Shown here: in pieces, positions 26,915-33,826 of the stretch
Numbering within the stretch: the first letter of the stretch is position 1
Layout: each line of letters starts with the position of its first letter
Origin: RGIG5050 sp045636065
Lineage (GTDB): Bacteria > Verrucomicrobiota > Kiritimatiellia > RFP12 > UBA1067
Assembly: GCA_045636065.1 (NCBI GenBank)
Contig: JAZTWW010000046.1
Coordinates: forward strand, 1 to 64,000
Reading direction: 5' to 3'
Length of the DNA: 64,000 nt
Translations under genes and position numbers: made by a program
The notes under the pieces: generated by a model
What the model saw: the letters and a program-made list of their open reading frames with translations, nothing else
Database searches by the model: none
Told to the model about the DNA's origin: nothing

Positions 26915-27022
26915 TAGCACCGCCAACACCCAGCAATATACGAGCAATCCTCATATGAGCGCATACAAACTCCGCCCATATGTGGCAACAATGTTCAGAA
27001 ATATGCGACGATTAGGGGACAT
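26915..27022 (-). pseudogene. Relic of a wzx flippase N-terminus
   Basis: From an ATG at 27022 the frame reads MSPNRRIFLNIVATYGRSL, then meets a TGA at 26953-26951; the same frame beyond it gives GLLVYCWVLAV. The intact flippase at 22356-23915 starts MSPNQRIVVNVLATYGRTL and continues CGIFSTRWVLMAL. The match over about 35 codons, with the same start, marks a decayed second wzx. Its ATG overlaps the stop of the TIGR02391 remnant. Confidence 0.8.
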
Positions 27023-27222
27023 TACTTTTCCGGCACCAATTGCGCGGCATCCAACTTATACATCAGCATACTCGCGAACATCAATTTCCTGACAGCATCT
27101 TCTTTACTGATCATCATGTCCTCATGTGCTTTAGGATTCCTTATGGCACTCATCGCCCCAGAAAACATCATCATATATCCACGCTGCGTATCTTTATTGG
27201 TCTGAGTATCAAGATTACCCAT
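27022..27222 (-). pseudogene. C-terminal remnant of a TIGR02391 (Ymh) protein
   Basis: A 66-codon frame containing DTQRGYMMMFSGAMSAIRNP and KAHEDMMI, then LMFASMLMYKLD: the C-terminal core of the TIGR02391/Ymh family (HEPN-like). The N-terminal half of such a protein is encoded at 28087-28611, separated by about 0.9 kb. A 41-codon frame at 27215-27340 overlaps the 5' end in another phase and is not recognised. Could be expressed as a small protein (AGAGAGG precedes the ATG) but is probably a broken gene. Confidence 0.75.
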
Positions 27223-27369
27223 GAATCCTCTCTGTCACGTTCCACGGGCGGCTTTCCTCTTCTTCCTTTGTCATTGGACGACATTCCAATATTCTACAAG
27301 GATTCTCCGTCGAGAACAAATCTATCTTGTTTAGTGCCATAGGCATAATTCGATAGTCTTACACTTATA

Positions 27370-28068
27370 TCATTTGGCATTGTTTTTGAGTTTTTCAACC
27401 AACACAAATGATGCCAAGAATTCTGAATACTTTATCACGAAGCGCAAATACTGCCATAAGAATGCTAATGATATCATAATGTTCAATATCACAGCCACGA
27501 CTACACATGGCCAAGATGAGCCTGATTCCACAAGTATCACGACAATTGGAAGCAGTGCGAAAACTGATGTCATAAAAAGCACTCTGTTCAGGCCATAATA
27601 CGCCATGTAATTCATGCCAGCAGGCGGTTCTCCTCCAAAGCGTGCTTGAGCAATGAGTCGCAATTCCCTCCGAGAATCCTCGCATGGCCTATAACCGAAA
27701 ATATGTTCAAATGTCTCATACATGGCCTTTGCTTTATCGCGTATTGAGGATGGAATCTCCGTCTCAGGATTCATTGCATCAATTACGCCTGCGAATGGGT
27801 GTTTCATTCGTGATAGGTGCTTTCTAGCAAATGTATGCTCAACCAGCAAACTCGAAAGCGCATTGGCTAGATGACCCGCTATGTAACCAAGAATGACAAC
27901 AACAAAATACGACCACTTTGATGCCTCCATCCAAGAAAACAGTACTTGCGCCTTACCTGGGCAAAAGGCGTACAAGTAAAGCAACCCCACACCAAGGAAG
28001 GCAAAGCCAGACACCCAATAGCAAAACAAATCGTAAAATGTCGCTCTATTTGATAGTGTGCTAGACAT
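27370..28068 (-). CDS. Four-helix membrane protein of unknown function
   Basis: A 232-residue protein with hydrophobic segments at about 15-35, 50-72, 160-180 and 188-210 and a charged cytoplasmic loop (about 75-150) containing FGYRPCEDSRRELRLIAQAR. I do not recognise a named family. It lies exactly between the two halves of the TIGR02391 gene, so it probably arrived with the insertion, or the whole is a defence-island rearrangement. The ATG at 28068 lacks a strong ribosome binding site. Confidence 0.65.
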   Translation of the reverse strand: MSSTLSNRATFYDLFCYWVSGFAFLGVGLLYLYAFCPGKAQVLFSWMEASKWSYFVVVILGYIAGHLANALSSLLVEHTFARKHLSRMKHPFAGVIDAMNPETEIPSSIRDKAKAMYETFEHIFGYRPCEDSRRELRLIAQARFGGEPPAGMNYMAYYGLNRVLFMTSVFALLPIVVILVESGSSWPCVVVAVILNIMISLAFLWQYLRFVIKYSEFLASFVLVEKLKNNAK

Positions 28069-28086
28069 ATCTACTTTTTTTTATCG

Positions 28087-28611
28087 CTAATCGCACAAAC
28101 AAGAAATCGTTGGAATTCCGTACGCAATAATCAGTTTTTCAACCAAAAGCACCGGATTATCCGGTGAGAACACACGCTGCATCAAGGTCTGCCCATCAAG
28201 TTCGATATTGAATCGCGACTGCACCTTAGCTTTGACTGCATTATTGACTTCCTTAAATGCACTCAAAACAGCATCTGCATATTGACGCGACTTCATACGC
28301 GACTCGGCCACACGCCATACTGCAGGATGAGATATACCTTCTGTGCCGTAAAAATCTTGAGATGCCATCATTCGCAATGACATTAACTTCTTTATAATTG
28401 CATTTGCATCCTCAACGTTCATTCGCTGATTTGATCTCGTTGGCAAATGTGCTACGCGCACATCACGAACTTCATTTTCAAGCGAATGCCAAACCGCAAA
28501 CGCCAACAACTTATCAGCAAGCTCCGACACCTCCGGTGTATCACCGTCCACACGATGCTTGCTGTACAACTCTAAAACCCGCAAAATTAAATCATCTATC
28601 TCATCAACCAT
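28087..28611 (-). pseudogene. N-terminal part of a TIGR02391 (Ymh) protein
   Basis: A 174-codon frame starting at an ATG (28611). The first 100 residues are helical; ISHPAVWRVAESRMKSRQYA and DAVLSAFKEVNNAVK, then DGQTLMQRVFSPDNPVLLV match the N-terminal half of the TIGR02391 family. After PVLLV the family motif breaks off into 16 unrelated residues and a stop. The missing continuation (NLDTQ...RGYM...IRNPKAHE) is at 27022-27222. Families of this type are seen in phage-defence and restriction neighbourhoods. Confidence 0.75.
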
Positions 28612-29159
28612 GTCTTACCATATAAATAGAATTCTTTCCGGACTTTCCGCTACACTGGTAGCAGGCTTATATCCAAGTATGCGTAAATATTGGTTACGTT
28701 TCTACAAAATGTGATCTTCTCACAAATTACCGTCGCCGTACGGCGCTATAAAACAACCATGCACCATTTGCACAACTGACTATTCGACAGTGTAGTATCC
28801 ACCAGTTTCCTTGTTGCCACGACACCCGATTGAATCCAGTATCTTGGTGTGGACAGTTCACGCGAAAGTATAGCCTGGGATTTCCCTTTCAATGCAATCA
28901 AAGCTAATAGGGATAAGCCCTATTAAAGGCCTTCGCGCATGCCACCTTGCGGTATGACTTCATGTTCTGCAAAGTATTCTTGCCTGTGAAAATACTGTAG
29001 CGGCAGGGATGCCTTCTGTTTTGCCGGAGCGGAGTTCGTCAAGTCTTGTACGGCATTCCGCTAGCCACGCTGATTCAATTTCCAGATCAGTTGCGTTGCA
29101 TGCAGGCATAAATCTGCGGTTTTCGTTCACGATGTTCGTCTCGCTCGGTTTGCTTGGGA
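28612..29159. other. Gap with addiction-module debris
   Basis: No intact gene. The right part holds a decayed antitoxin-like frame (28960-29109) followed by a 19-codon frame (MKSYRKVACAKAF). The left part (28620-28900) shows short open stretches but nothing I can assign. Confidence 0.5.
28960..29109 (-). pseudogene. Addiction-module antitoxin relic (TIGR02574-like)
   Basis: In-frame residues ESAWLAECRTRLDELRSGKT then EGIPAATVFSQAR match the C-terminal pattern of putative addiction-module components (xxW..E...R..E..SG....P...V). The N-terminal part is missing and no partner toxin is intact. It lies just downstream of the AbiEii gene. Confidence 0.45.
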
Positions 29160-29777
29160 CTACATAGTCCGAACGAATTCACGTACTTTTGATTCTATCT
29201 TCTGCTTGACTTCTTTCCAAGTCATGTGGACTAGCATCTCTGGCATTGGATCAGGCTCGGCGTCATCGAAATATGTCAACCCTCTCAAGGCAAAAGAAAA
29301 CTCTGTAAGGGAATACTTGCTTTGATACAGGTCAAACATTTCCTTCAGCGAAAATCTGTCCAAGAGGAATGATATATCGACAAAATCCTTCTTTCTGCCT
29401 CGGTTGGCTGTAGCAGAGATCTTCATAGGTACGATATCAAGGATATCCGCAAGTTTCACGCCATCCTCAACAATTGGAGCTTTCAACCATGGGTATGGAT
29501 AATTCACAAAATCGACCTTGACCCCATCTACTCTTAGAAACTGCATCTGCCCATTATCTCTTCCTTCTGCGGAATGCCCAGAATTCAAAAGCAGTGAGCG
29601 AAATGAAATATTTTCATCAAAACTGCCAAAGAGATCAAGATCTATTGATTTTCTGTGTCCAAGAATCAGTGCAAGCGCAGTACCGCCGACAAGACGGATG
29701 TCTGCGGCAGCAGGCAACGACTGGATATCCCTCAATATATCCAGGGTGCTGGCGAGGACTGTTTCTGTGTGTAGCAT
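29160..29777 (-). CDS. AbiEii/AbiGii-type nucleotidyltransferase
   Basis: A 205-residue nucleotidyltransferase of the AbiEii/MenT group. LVGGTALAL and HRKSIDLDLFG give the GG(T/S)x(n)DxD catalytic core, and a downstream KISATANRGRKKDFVDISFL matches the Lys/Asp-rich region of the family. AbiEii toxins act in abortive infection or TA modules, by nucleotidyl transfer to tRNA in studied cases. The gene overlaps the DUF6922-like gene by 46 nt, a coupling often seen for this pair. Confidence 0.87.
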   Translation of the reverse strand: MLHTETVLASTLDILRDIQSLPAAADIRLVGGTALALILGHRKSIDLDLFGSFDENISFRSLLLNSGHSAEGRDNGQMQFLRVDGVKVDFVNYPYPWLKAPIVEDGVKLADILDIVPMKISATANRGRKKDFVDISFLLDRFSLKEMFDLYQSKYSLTEFSFALRGLTYFDDAEPDPMPEMLVHMTWKEVKQKIESKVREFVRTM

Positions 29778-30028
29778 CTGAAGTTCTCTCTCGGTTCATT
29801 GGCTACGCAGGCGATAAAGGATAAGGCCATTGGTTCAAGGGTGCGCAAGGATTTGGCAGTATCTATCACTTCTGGAAGGCCGTATGTCTTGAATGCAAAG
29901 CGCAAGTCGTCAACCGTGCCCCTTTCGAGGACACGCTGGACGACGTACTTCCTGTGCTTCGCCAAATCCAAATCATTGGGATCGGCATCCCAAAACAGGT
30001 TCGGCGAAAATGTAGATGTGTTGGACAT
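29732..30028 (-). CDS. DUF6922-type partner protein of the AbiEii gene
   Basis: A 98-residue protein: FSPNLFWDADPNDLDLAKHR, KYVVQRVLERGTVDDLRFAF, then a short YG helix. This matches a small conserved family (DUF6922) commonly encoded before AbiEii-like nucleotidyltransferases, probably the antitoxin. The start at 30028 is set by the family pattern; an ATG at 30049 would add 7 residues but lies only about 9 nt from the predicted transcription start. Confidence 0.78.
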   Translation of the reverse strand: MSNTSTFSPNLFWDADPNDLDLAKHRKYVVQRVLERGTVDDLRFAFKTYGLPEVIDTAKSLRTLEPMALSFIACVANEPRENFRCYTQKQSSPAPWIY

Positions 30029-30065
30029 GGTTATCTGATTGGTTTGCATTCTCAAGTCTGTGTGT

Positions 30066-30095
30066 ATTATACCATACTTTGCGACAAGGATGCAA
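30066..30095 (-). promoter_or_regulatory. Promoter of the AbiEii cassette
   Basis: Minus strand: -35 TTGCAT (30095-30090), 18-bp spacer, -10 TATAAT (30071-30066) with extended TGG. Gives the two-gene cassette its own transcription. Confidence 0.75.
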
Positions 30096-30538
30096 GTGAG
30101 CAAATGTAAATAATAAAGGGCTATTTGGATACCGTTGGGGCGCAAGAAAAAGGTAGAGGGCTATATGGATACCGGTGTGGGAAAAGAAAAATGTGCAAAA
30201 GCTCCGCTATCGTCAAGTATGCGGGATGCTTGACGTCTAGTGCCAATTGTAGGATGGTTTGGCATTGGATTTGCCCGGGAACCGTTAGGTGGTTCAAGGG
30301 GCTAATATAATACCATTTTAGGTGGGGAAGTTCAAGTAGAATTAGTAGGGTTTTTCAGAGGGAGGGGATGGGGGCTGACGCGATTGGTGAGGGGACTTAA
30401 TTATCGCTGACTGTTTGAATTGGCGCTGACGCGCGACCACGAAAATTTGCTTGTCGGGGTATTGGCGCTGACGCGATTGGGGGATGGACTAAATAATGGC
30501 AAAAAGTTCGATATGGCGCTGACGCGCGACCACGAAAA
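30096..30538. other. Non-coding tract with short direct repeats
   Basis: No gene. A roughly 38-bp unit (AGGGCTATTTGGATACCG and its close copy AGGGCTATATGGATACCG) is repeated in tandem at 30117-30194. From 30420 on, partial ends of the palindromic repeat family appear (GGCGCTGACGCGCGACCACG at 30422-30441 and again before 30538). Confidence 0.6.
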
Positions 30539-30703
30539 CTGCTTAAGGCGAATCGCGCCCACGGCGCGATTGCAGCGAGCGGGTCGCTTCCCTGCTTGAA
30601 GACCGCGACTGAACTCCCCTTCACTTGGGTCGACTGTAATCTGAGCGGTCTTCGCAGGAAGCGACTCGCTCACTGCAACCCTTCGGGTTCTCGCCTTAAG
30701 CAG
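30539..30703 (-). repeat. Palindromic repeat, copy 1 (inverted)
   Basis: Terminal inverted repeats CTGCTTAAGGCGAA (30539-30552) and CTCGCCTTAAGCAG (30690-30703) enclose an imperfect palindrome whose apical arms read CTTGAAGACCGC and GCGGTCTTC. Copies 2 and 3 have GAAGGCC/GGCCTTC there, so the arms changed together. An additional small hairpin (CCGCCTTCGGCGG, 30713-30725) lies just outside. Confidence 0.82.
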
Positions 30704-30845
30704 ACACGAAAACCGCCTTCGGCGGACACGAAAAGGCTGGAAATCATTTGCTTGGAATCTGCATAGCGGTACTTCAATGCTACAAAAAGAGCATGGGATT
30801 GGAAATGTTGGGCATGGTTGACTTGGATGCTGCAAAAAGAGCATA

Positions 30846-31280
30846 GCGGCACAATGGAGAATATCAAAACATGCCGCCAACTTCAGATGTAGGGGAATAA
30901 CTTGCTCACATGGCGCATGGGGCACAATGGGGTTTATCGATATATGCCGCCAACTTAGGCAGGGTGAGACGTAAATTAATTGCTTGTGGGGGAGTGGGTG
31001 CTGATGCGCAGACACGAAAAGGCTGGAAAATTTTTACTTGGCATGGGACTAGTGTCACTTCAATGCTGCAAAAAGAGCATGGCGGCACAATGGAGTATAT
31101 CGGAACATGCCGGTAACTTGGGATGTAGGTCAATTACTTGCTCTGATGGCGCATGCGGCACAATGGGGGTTATCGACATATGCCGCAAGCTTGAGGAACT
31201 CGAGCGTAGAGCAGAGTCGCAGGTTAATTGCTTGCTCCAAAGGCGCATGCGGCACGAGGGGGTCTATCGACATATGCCGC
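30846..31280 (+). repeat. Cluster of five ~40-60-bp GCGGCACAATGG repeats
   Basis: Units begin near 30846, 30913, 31081, 31148 and 31241. Each contains GCGGCACAATGGGG (or close), a variable TATCGACATA segment and ATGCCGCCAACTT, so GCGGCA and TGCCGC can pair. A sixth unit lies at 31957-31993. Spacing is irregular and no gene or CRISPR features accompany them. Segments with TGCAAAAAGAGCATG between units are inverted relatives of the motif at 31545-31615. Confidence 0.75.
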
Positions 31281-31389
31281 AAGCTTCGGGAGCACTAAGA
31301 GAATGCTCTCTTTCACACTGCAATAATGCTTTCTGTATCACGGTGCAATAAAGCGTTTTTTTACGGTTGAATAAAGCTTTCGGTCTAAG

Positions 31390-31472
31390 GCCCATTGTTC
31401 AACTACGGCCTTTTGGCATGCACCGAAATTAACCAAAAGTCCGATTTTGCCACCGGTTATCCGAAGATGGTT
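31390..31472 (-). pseudogene. C-terminal fragment of a GxxExxY gene
   Basis: Minus-strand translation gives NHLRITGGKIGLLVNFGACQ then KAVVEQWA, nearly the C-terminus of the intact protein at 32095-32475 (NYLRITGCKLGLLVNFGAYP). Most base differences are synonymous, so this was a diverged coding copy before truncation. The rest of the gene is absent. Confidence 0.82.
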
Positions 31473-31544
31473 CTATTATTTGCTCAATGGTGGAAATACT
31501 ATATACCCTTTTGCAACATGCACGTGATTATTTGCCCATTGGAG

Positions 31545-31690
31545 CAAACGCCATGCTCATTTGCAGCATGCAAGTCACCCCATGCTCAAGAGTTCCAGTA
31601 ACATGCTCTTTTGCAGCATAACAGGTGATTGTTCGCAAATTCTAAGCAAGATTTTCCAGCTTTTTCGTGTCCGCCGAAGGCGGTTTTCTA
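31545..31690 (+). repeat. Direct repeat partner of 32670-32815
   Basis: This stretch and 32670-32815 are near identical: both have ATGCTCATTTGCAGCATG-type hairpins, CACCCCATGCTCAAGAGTTC, AGGTGATTGTTCGC and AAGCAAGATTTTCCAGC, and both run straight into a copy of the palindromic repeat. Together with the two GxxExxY tails they define a ~1.1-kb tandem duplication. Confidence 0.8.
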
Positions 31691-31691
31691 T

Positions 31692-31855
31692 CTGCTTAAG
31701 GCGAAAACCCGAAGGGTTGCCGGCTGTCGCGGAGCTTCCTGCGAAGGCCGAGCATATGCAAGTGATGGATCCGTGAAAGAGTTGATACTGGCCTTCAAGC
31801 AGGGAAGCGACGCGACAGGCGCAATCGCGTCGCAGACGCGATTCGCCTTAAGCAG
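31692..31855 (+). repeat. Palindromic repeat, copy 2
   Basis: 164 bp between terminal inverted repeats CTGCTTAAGGCGAA (31692-31705) and TTCGCCTTAAGCAG (31842-31855). Inside are a GAA-loop mini hairpin (AACCCGAAGGGTT) and long arms CTGTCGCGGAGCTTCCTGCG / GCAGGGAAGCGACGCGACAG that meet at GAAGGCC/GGCCTTC. The whole unit can fold as one long stem on either strand. Confidence 0.85.
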
Positions 31856-31956
31856 TTTTCGTGGTCGCGCGTCAGCGCAAATGCAAACATAAGCAGGTTT
31901 CGTGGTGGTCGGTTGCGCGTCAGCACCAATGCGGATAGTGCGATAAATTAGGTGTC

Positions 31957-31993
31957 GCTTACGGCACAATAGGGTCTATCGACATATGCCGCC
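31957..31993 (+). repeat. Sixth GCGGCACAATGG-type repeat unit
   Basis: Reads CTTACGGCACAATAGGG, TCTATCGACATATGCCGCC: same unit as the cluster at 30846-31280. It follows copy 2 of the palindromic repeat and precedes the GxxExxY gene. Confidence 0.7.
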
Positions 31994-32094
31994 AACTTAG
32001 GCAGGGTGAGAGAACACCTGCTTTCACGGTGATCCAAGCACGAGACTATCTATGATGACGATATTGTGTTTCTATAAAGCATTCTGTCCAAACA

Positions 32095-32475
32095 TCATCT
32101 CGCCCATTGTTCAACTACGGCCTTTGGGTATGCACCGAAATTGACCAGAAGTCCGAGCTTGCATCCGGTAATCCGAAGATAGTTCATCAGCTGCTTCCTA
32201 TGCTCCTTTACCAGTTCGGACACGGCCTTAATTTCGACTATGATCTTGTCGTAACAGAAGAAGTCCGGTATATATGTCTTGTCGATTGGCGCACCTTTGT
32301 AGAATAAGCGCAATTCCTTCTTGGCCTCAAAAGGTATGCCCCGAAAGACAAACTCCCTTTCAAGGCATTGCTGATAGACCTCCTCAGCAAATCCGTTCCC
32401 CATCTCTGTGTAAACCTCAAATATCGCACCGCGTATGAGATAGCATTCATCTGGATATGTCATATTGTTTTTCAT
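32095..32475 (-). CDS. GxxExxY family protein (PD-(D/E)XK-like)
   Basis: A 126-residue protein of the GxxExxY family: GNGFAEEVYQQCLEREFVFR gives the GxxExxY signature, and DFFCYDKIIVEIKAV has the D...ExK core of the PD-(D/E)XK nuclease fold. The family is widespread in PVC and Bacteroidetes genomes and of unproven function. The ATG at 32475 lies only 7 nt after the -10 TATAAT, so the mRNA would be leaderless; an ATG at 32463 is a second possible start. A truncated paralog lies at 31390-31472. Confidence 0.85.
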   Translation of the reverse strand: MKNNMTYPDECYLIRGAIFEVYTEMGNGFAEEVYQQCLEREFVFRGIPFEAKKELRLFYKGAPIDKTYIPDFFCYDKIIVEIKAVSELVKEHRKQLMNYLRITGCKLGLLVNFGAYPKAVVEQWAR

Positions 32476-32482
32476 GACATGT

Positions 32483-32494
32483 ATTATACCAGAA
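32483..32494 (-). promoter_or_regulatory. Extended -10 of the GxxExxY gene
   Basis: Minus strand TCTGGTATAAT with -10 at 32488-32483. No clear -35. The start codon is 7 nt downstream of the hexamer, so transcription should begin at or next to the ATG. Confidence 0.7.
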
Positions 32495-32669
32495 TTTGAC
32501 GCTTCTGCGCCAGCATTTTCGTTGCCAAAGAATCACCCCCCTCATGTCGTTAGCCCTCATACCTAATATTCCTTGAGTTGCTTCCATAATGAGGCTCAAG
32601 ATGATCCTTTGCTGCACATCAAATAAATGCAGGCATCTTGTGCTTCAAGCAAGTGTCCGCCCAATGGTG

Positions 32670-32815
32670 CAAATACCATGCTCTTTTGCAGCATGCAAGT
32701 CACCCCATGCTCAAGAGTTCCAGTAACATGCTCATTTGCAGCATGACAGGTGATTGTTCGCAGATTGCAAGCAAGATTTTCCAGCTTTTTCGTGTCCGCC
32801 GAAGGCGGTTTTCTG
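32670..32815 (+). repeat. Direct repeat partner of 31545-31690
   Basis: Second copy of the stretch described at 31545-31690, again leading directly into a palindromic repeat. Only scattered substitutions separate the copies. Confidence 0.8.
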
Positions 32816-32816
32816 T

Positions 32817-32980
32817 CTGCTTAAGGCGAAAACCCGAAGGGTTGCGGCTGTCGCGGAGCTTCCTGCGAAGGCCATGCACATGTAAAGTGGTGGATTAGTG
32901 AAAAGGTTGAAACTGGCCTTCAGGCAGGGAAGCGACGCGACAGGCGCAATCGCGTCGCAGACGCGATTCGCCTTAAGCAG
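32817..32980 (+). repeat. Palindromic repeat, copy 3
   Basis: 164 bp, the same length as copy 2, with perfect 14-bp terminal inverted repeats CTGCTTAAGGCGAA / TTCGCCTTAAGCAG. The stem arms match copy 2, while the apical loop (about 32875-32915) differs more. The flank TTTTCGTGGTCGCGCGTCAG at 32980-32999 is shared by all copies. Confidence 0.85.
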
Positions 32981-33088
32981 TTTTCGTGGTCGCGCGTCAG
33001 CGCCATCTTGGATAATGCACAAACTAGGCGTACGAATCAAAGCGTGTTATGTTGCGCACAAAGCGGACCCTTCGGCAATCTCAAGTCT

Positions 33089-33826
33089 TCACTTCGCCTC
33101 TTTATCCCTAACCCAGACATGCGCCCCTGCGCCACCGACTTCAAACCTCTGTATGGCCCTGAGCATCTTGGAAAGCTGCGAATAGCCGTAGTTGCGGCTG
33201 TCGAAATCCGGGCGCTTCTTGCTTATCATGGATCCCAATGTAGAAAGCTGGCATTGCCCGCCCTCTCCGGAGGATTCCAATATGCATTGCGCAAGGAATT
33301 TTACGGTCTTGGGCGACAACGGCTTCTTCTGCGGTTGCGGCACCTGCGGTGAAGCAGGGACATCCACATTGGGCTTTGCCTCTATCTGAGGTTCAACAAG
33401 TATCTCCACATAAATGAATTTGTCGCATGCGGTTATGAATGGTCGGGGAGTCTTCTTCTCGCCAATGCCGTACACCTTCTTGCCTGACTCCCGCAAGCGC
33501 AATGCCAGCGGAGTAAAGTCGCTGTCGCTTGAAACGATGACAAAGCCCTCAACCTTATCCTTATGAAGGATATCCATGGCCTCAATTATCAATGCCGCAT
33601 CAGTTGCGTTTTTCCCCTGCGTATAGGCATATTGCTGGATTGGGACTGCACCAATTTCAAGCAGCACTTCCTTCCACCCGACAAGCCGCCCCCAATCGCC
33701 ATACGCGTGCTTTATCGTCGGGACGCCATACTTGGCGACTTCATCCATGATCGCCTTAAGGTTTGCCTTGGACGCATTGTCTGCATCAATCAAAACCGCC
33801 AAACGCTGTTCACTATTCAATGACAT
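33089..33826 (-). CDS. NYN domain protein with C-terminal OST-HTH/LOTUS domain
   Basis: A 245-residue protein. Residues 1-140 form a NYN (PIN-like) nuclease domain: VLIDADNAS, TDAALIIEAMDIL and VSSDSDFTPLALRLRE hold the acidic metal ligands. A Pro/Gln-rich linker (about 145-170) precedes an OST-HTH/LOTUS-like domain (LSPKTVKFLAQCILES...LSKMLRAIQRFEV). Bacterial LabA/MARF1-like proteins of this build are presumed RNA-binding ribonucleases. The ATG overlaps the stop of the hem fusion gene by one base, so it is the last gene of the acc-parC-hem operon, next to the repeat island. Confidence 0.88.
   Translation of the reverse strand: MSLNSEQRLAVLIDADNASKANLKAIMDEVAKYGVPTIKHAYGDWGRLVGWKEVLLEIGAVPIQQYAYTQGKNATDAALIIEAMDILHKDKVEGFVIVSSDSDFTPLALRLRESGKKVYGIGEKKTPRPFITACDKFIYVEILVEPQIEAKPNVDVPASPQVPQPQKKPLSPKTVKFLAQCILESSGEGGQCQLSTLGSMISKKRPDFDSRNYGYSQLSKMLRAIQRFEVGGAGAHVWVRDKEAK

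Noticed and set aside
30401..31015. Minus-strand 204-codon frame and other frames in the repeat tract
   Set aside because: They consist of translated palindromic and short repeats, change phase between repeat copies and lack ribosome binding sites.
30846..31993. CRISPR array
   Set aside because: Repeat units differ in length and sequence, spacing is irregular, and no cas genes are present.
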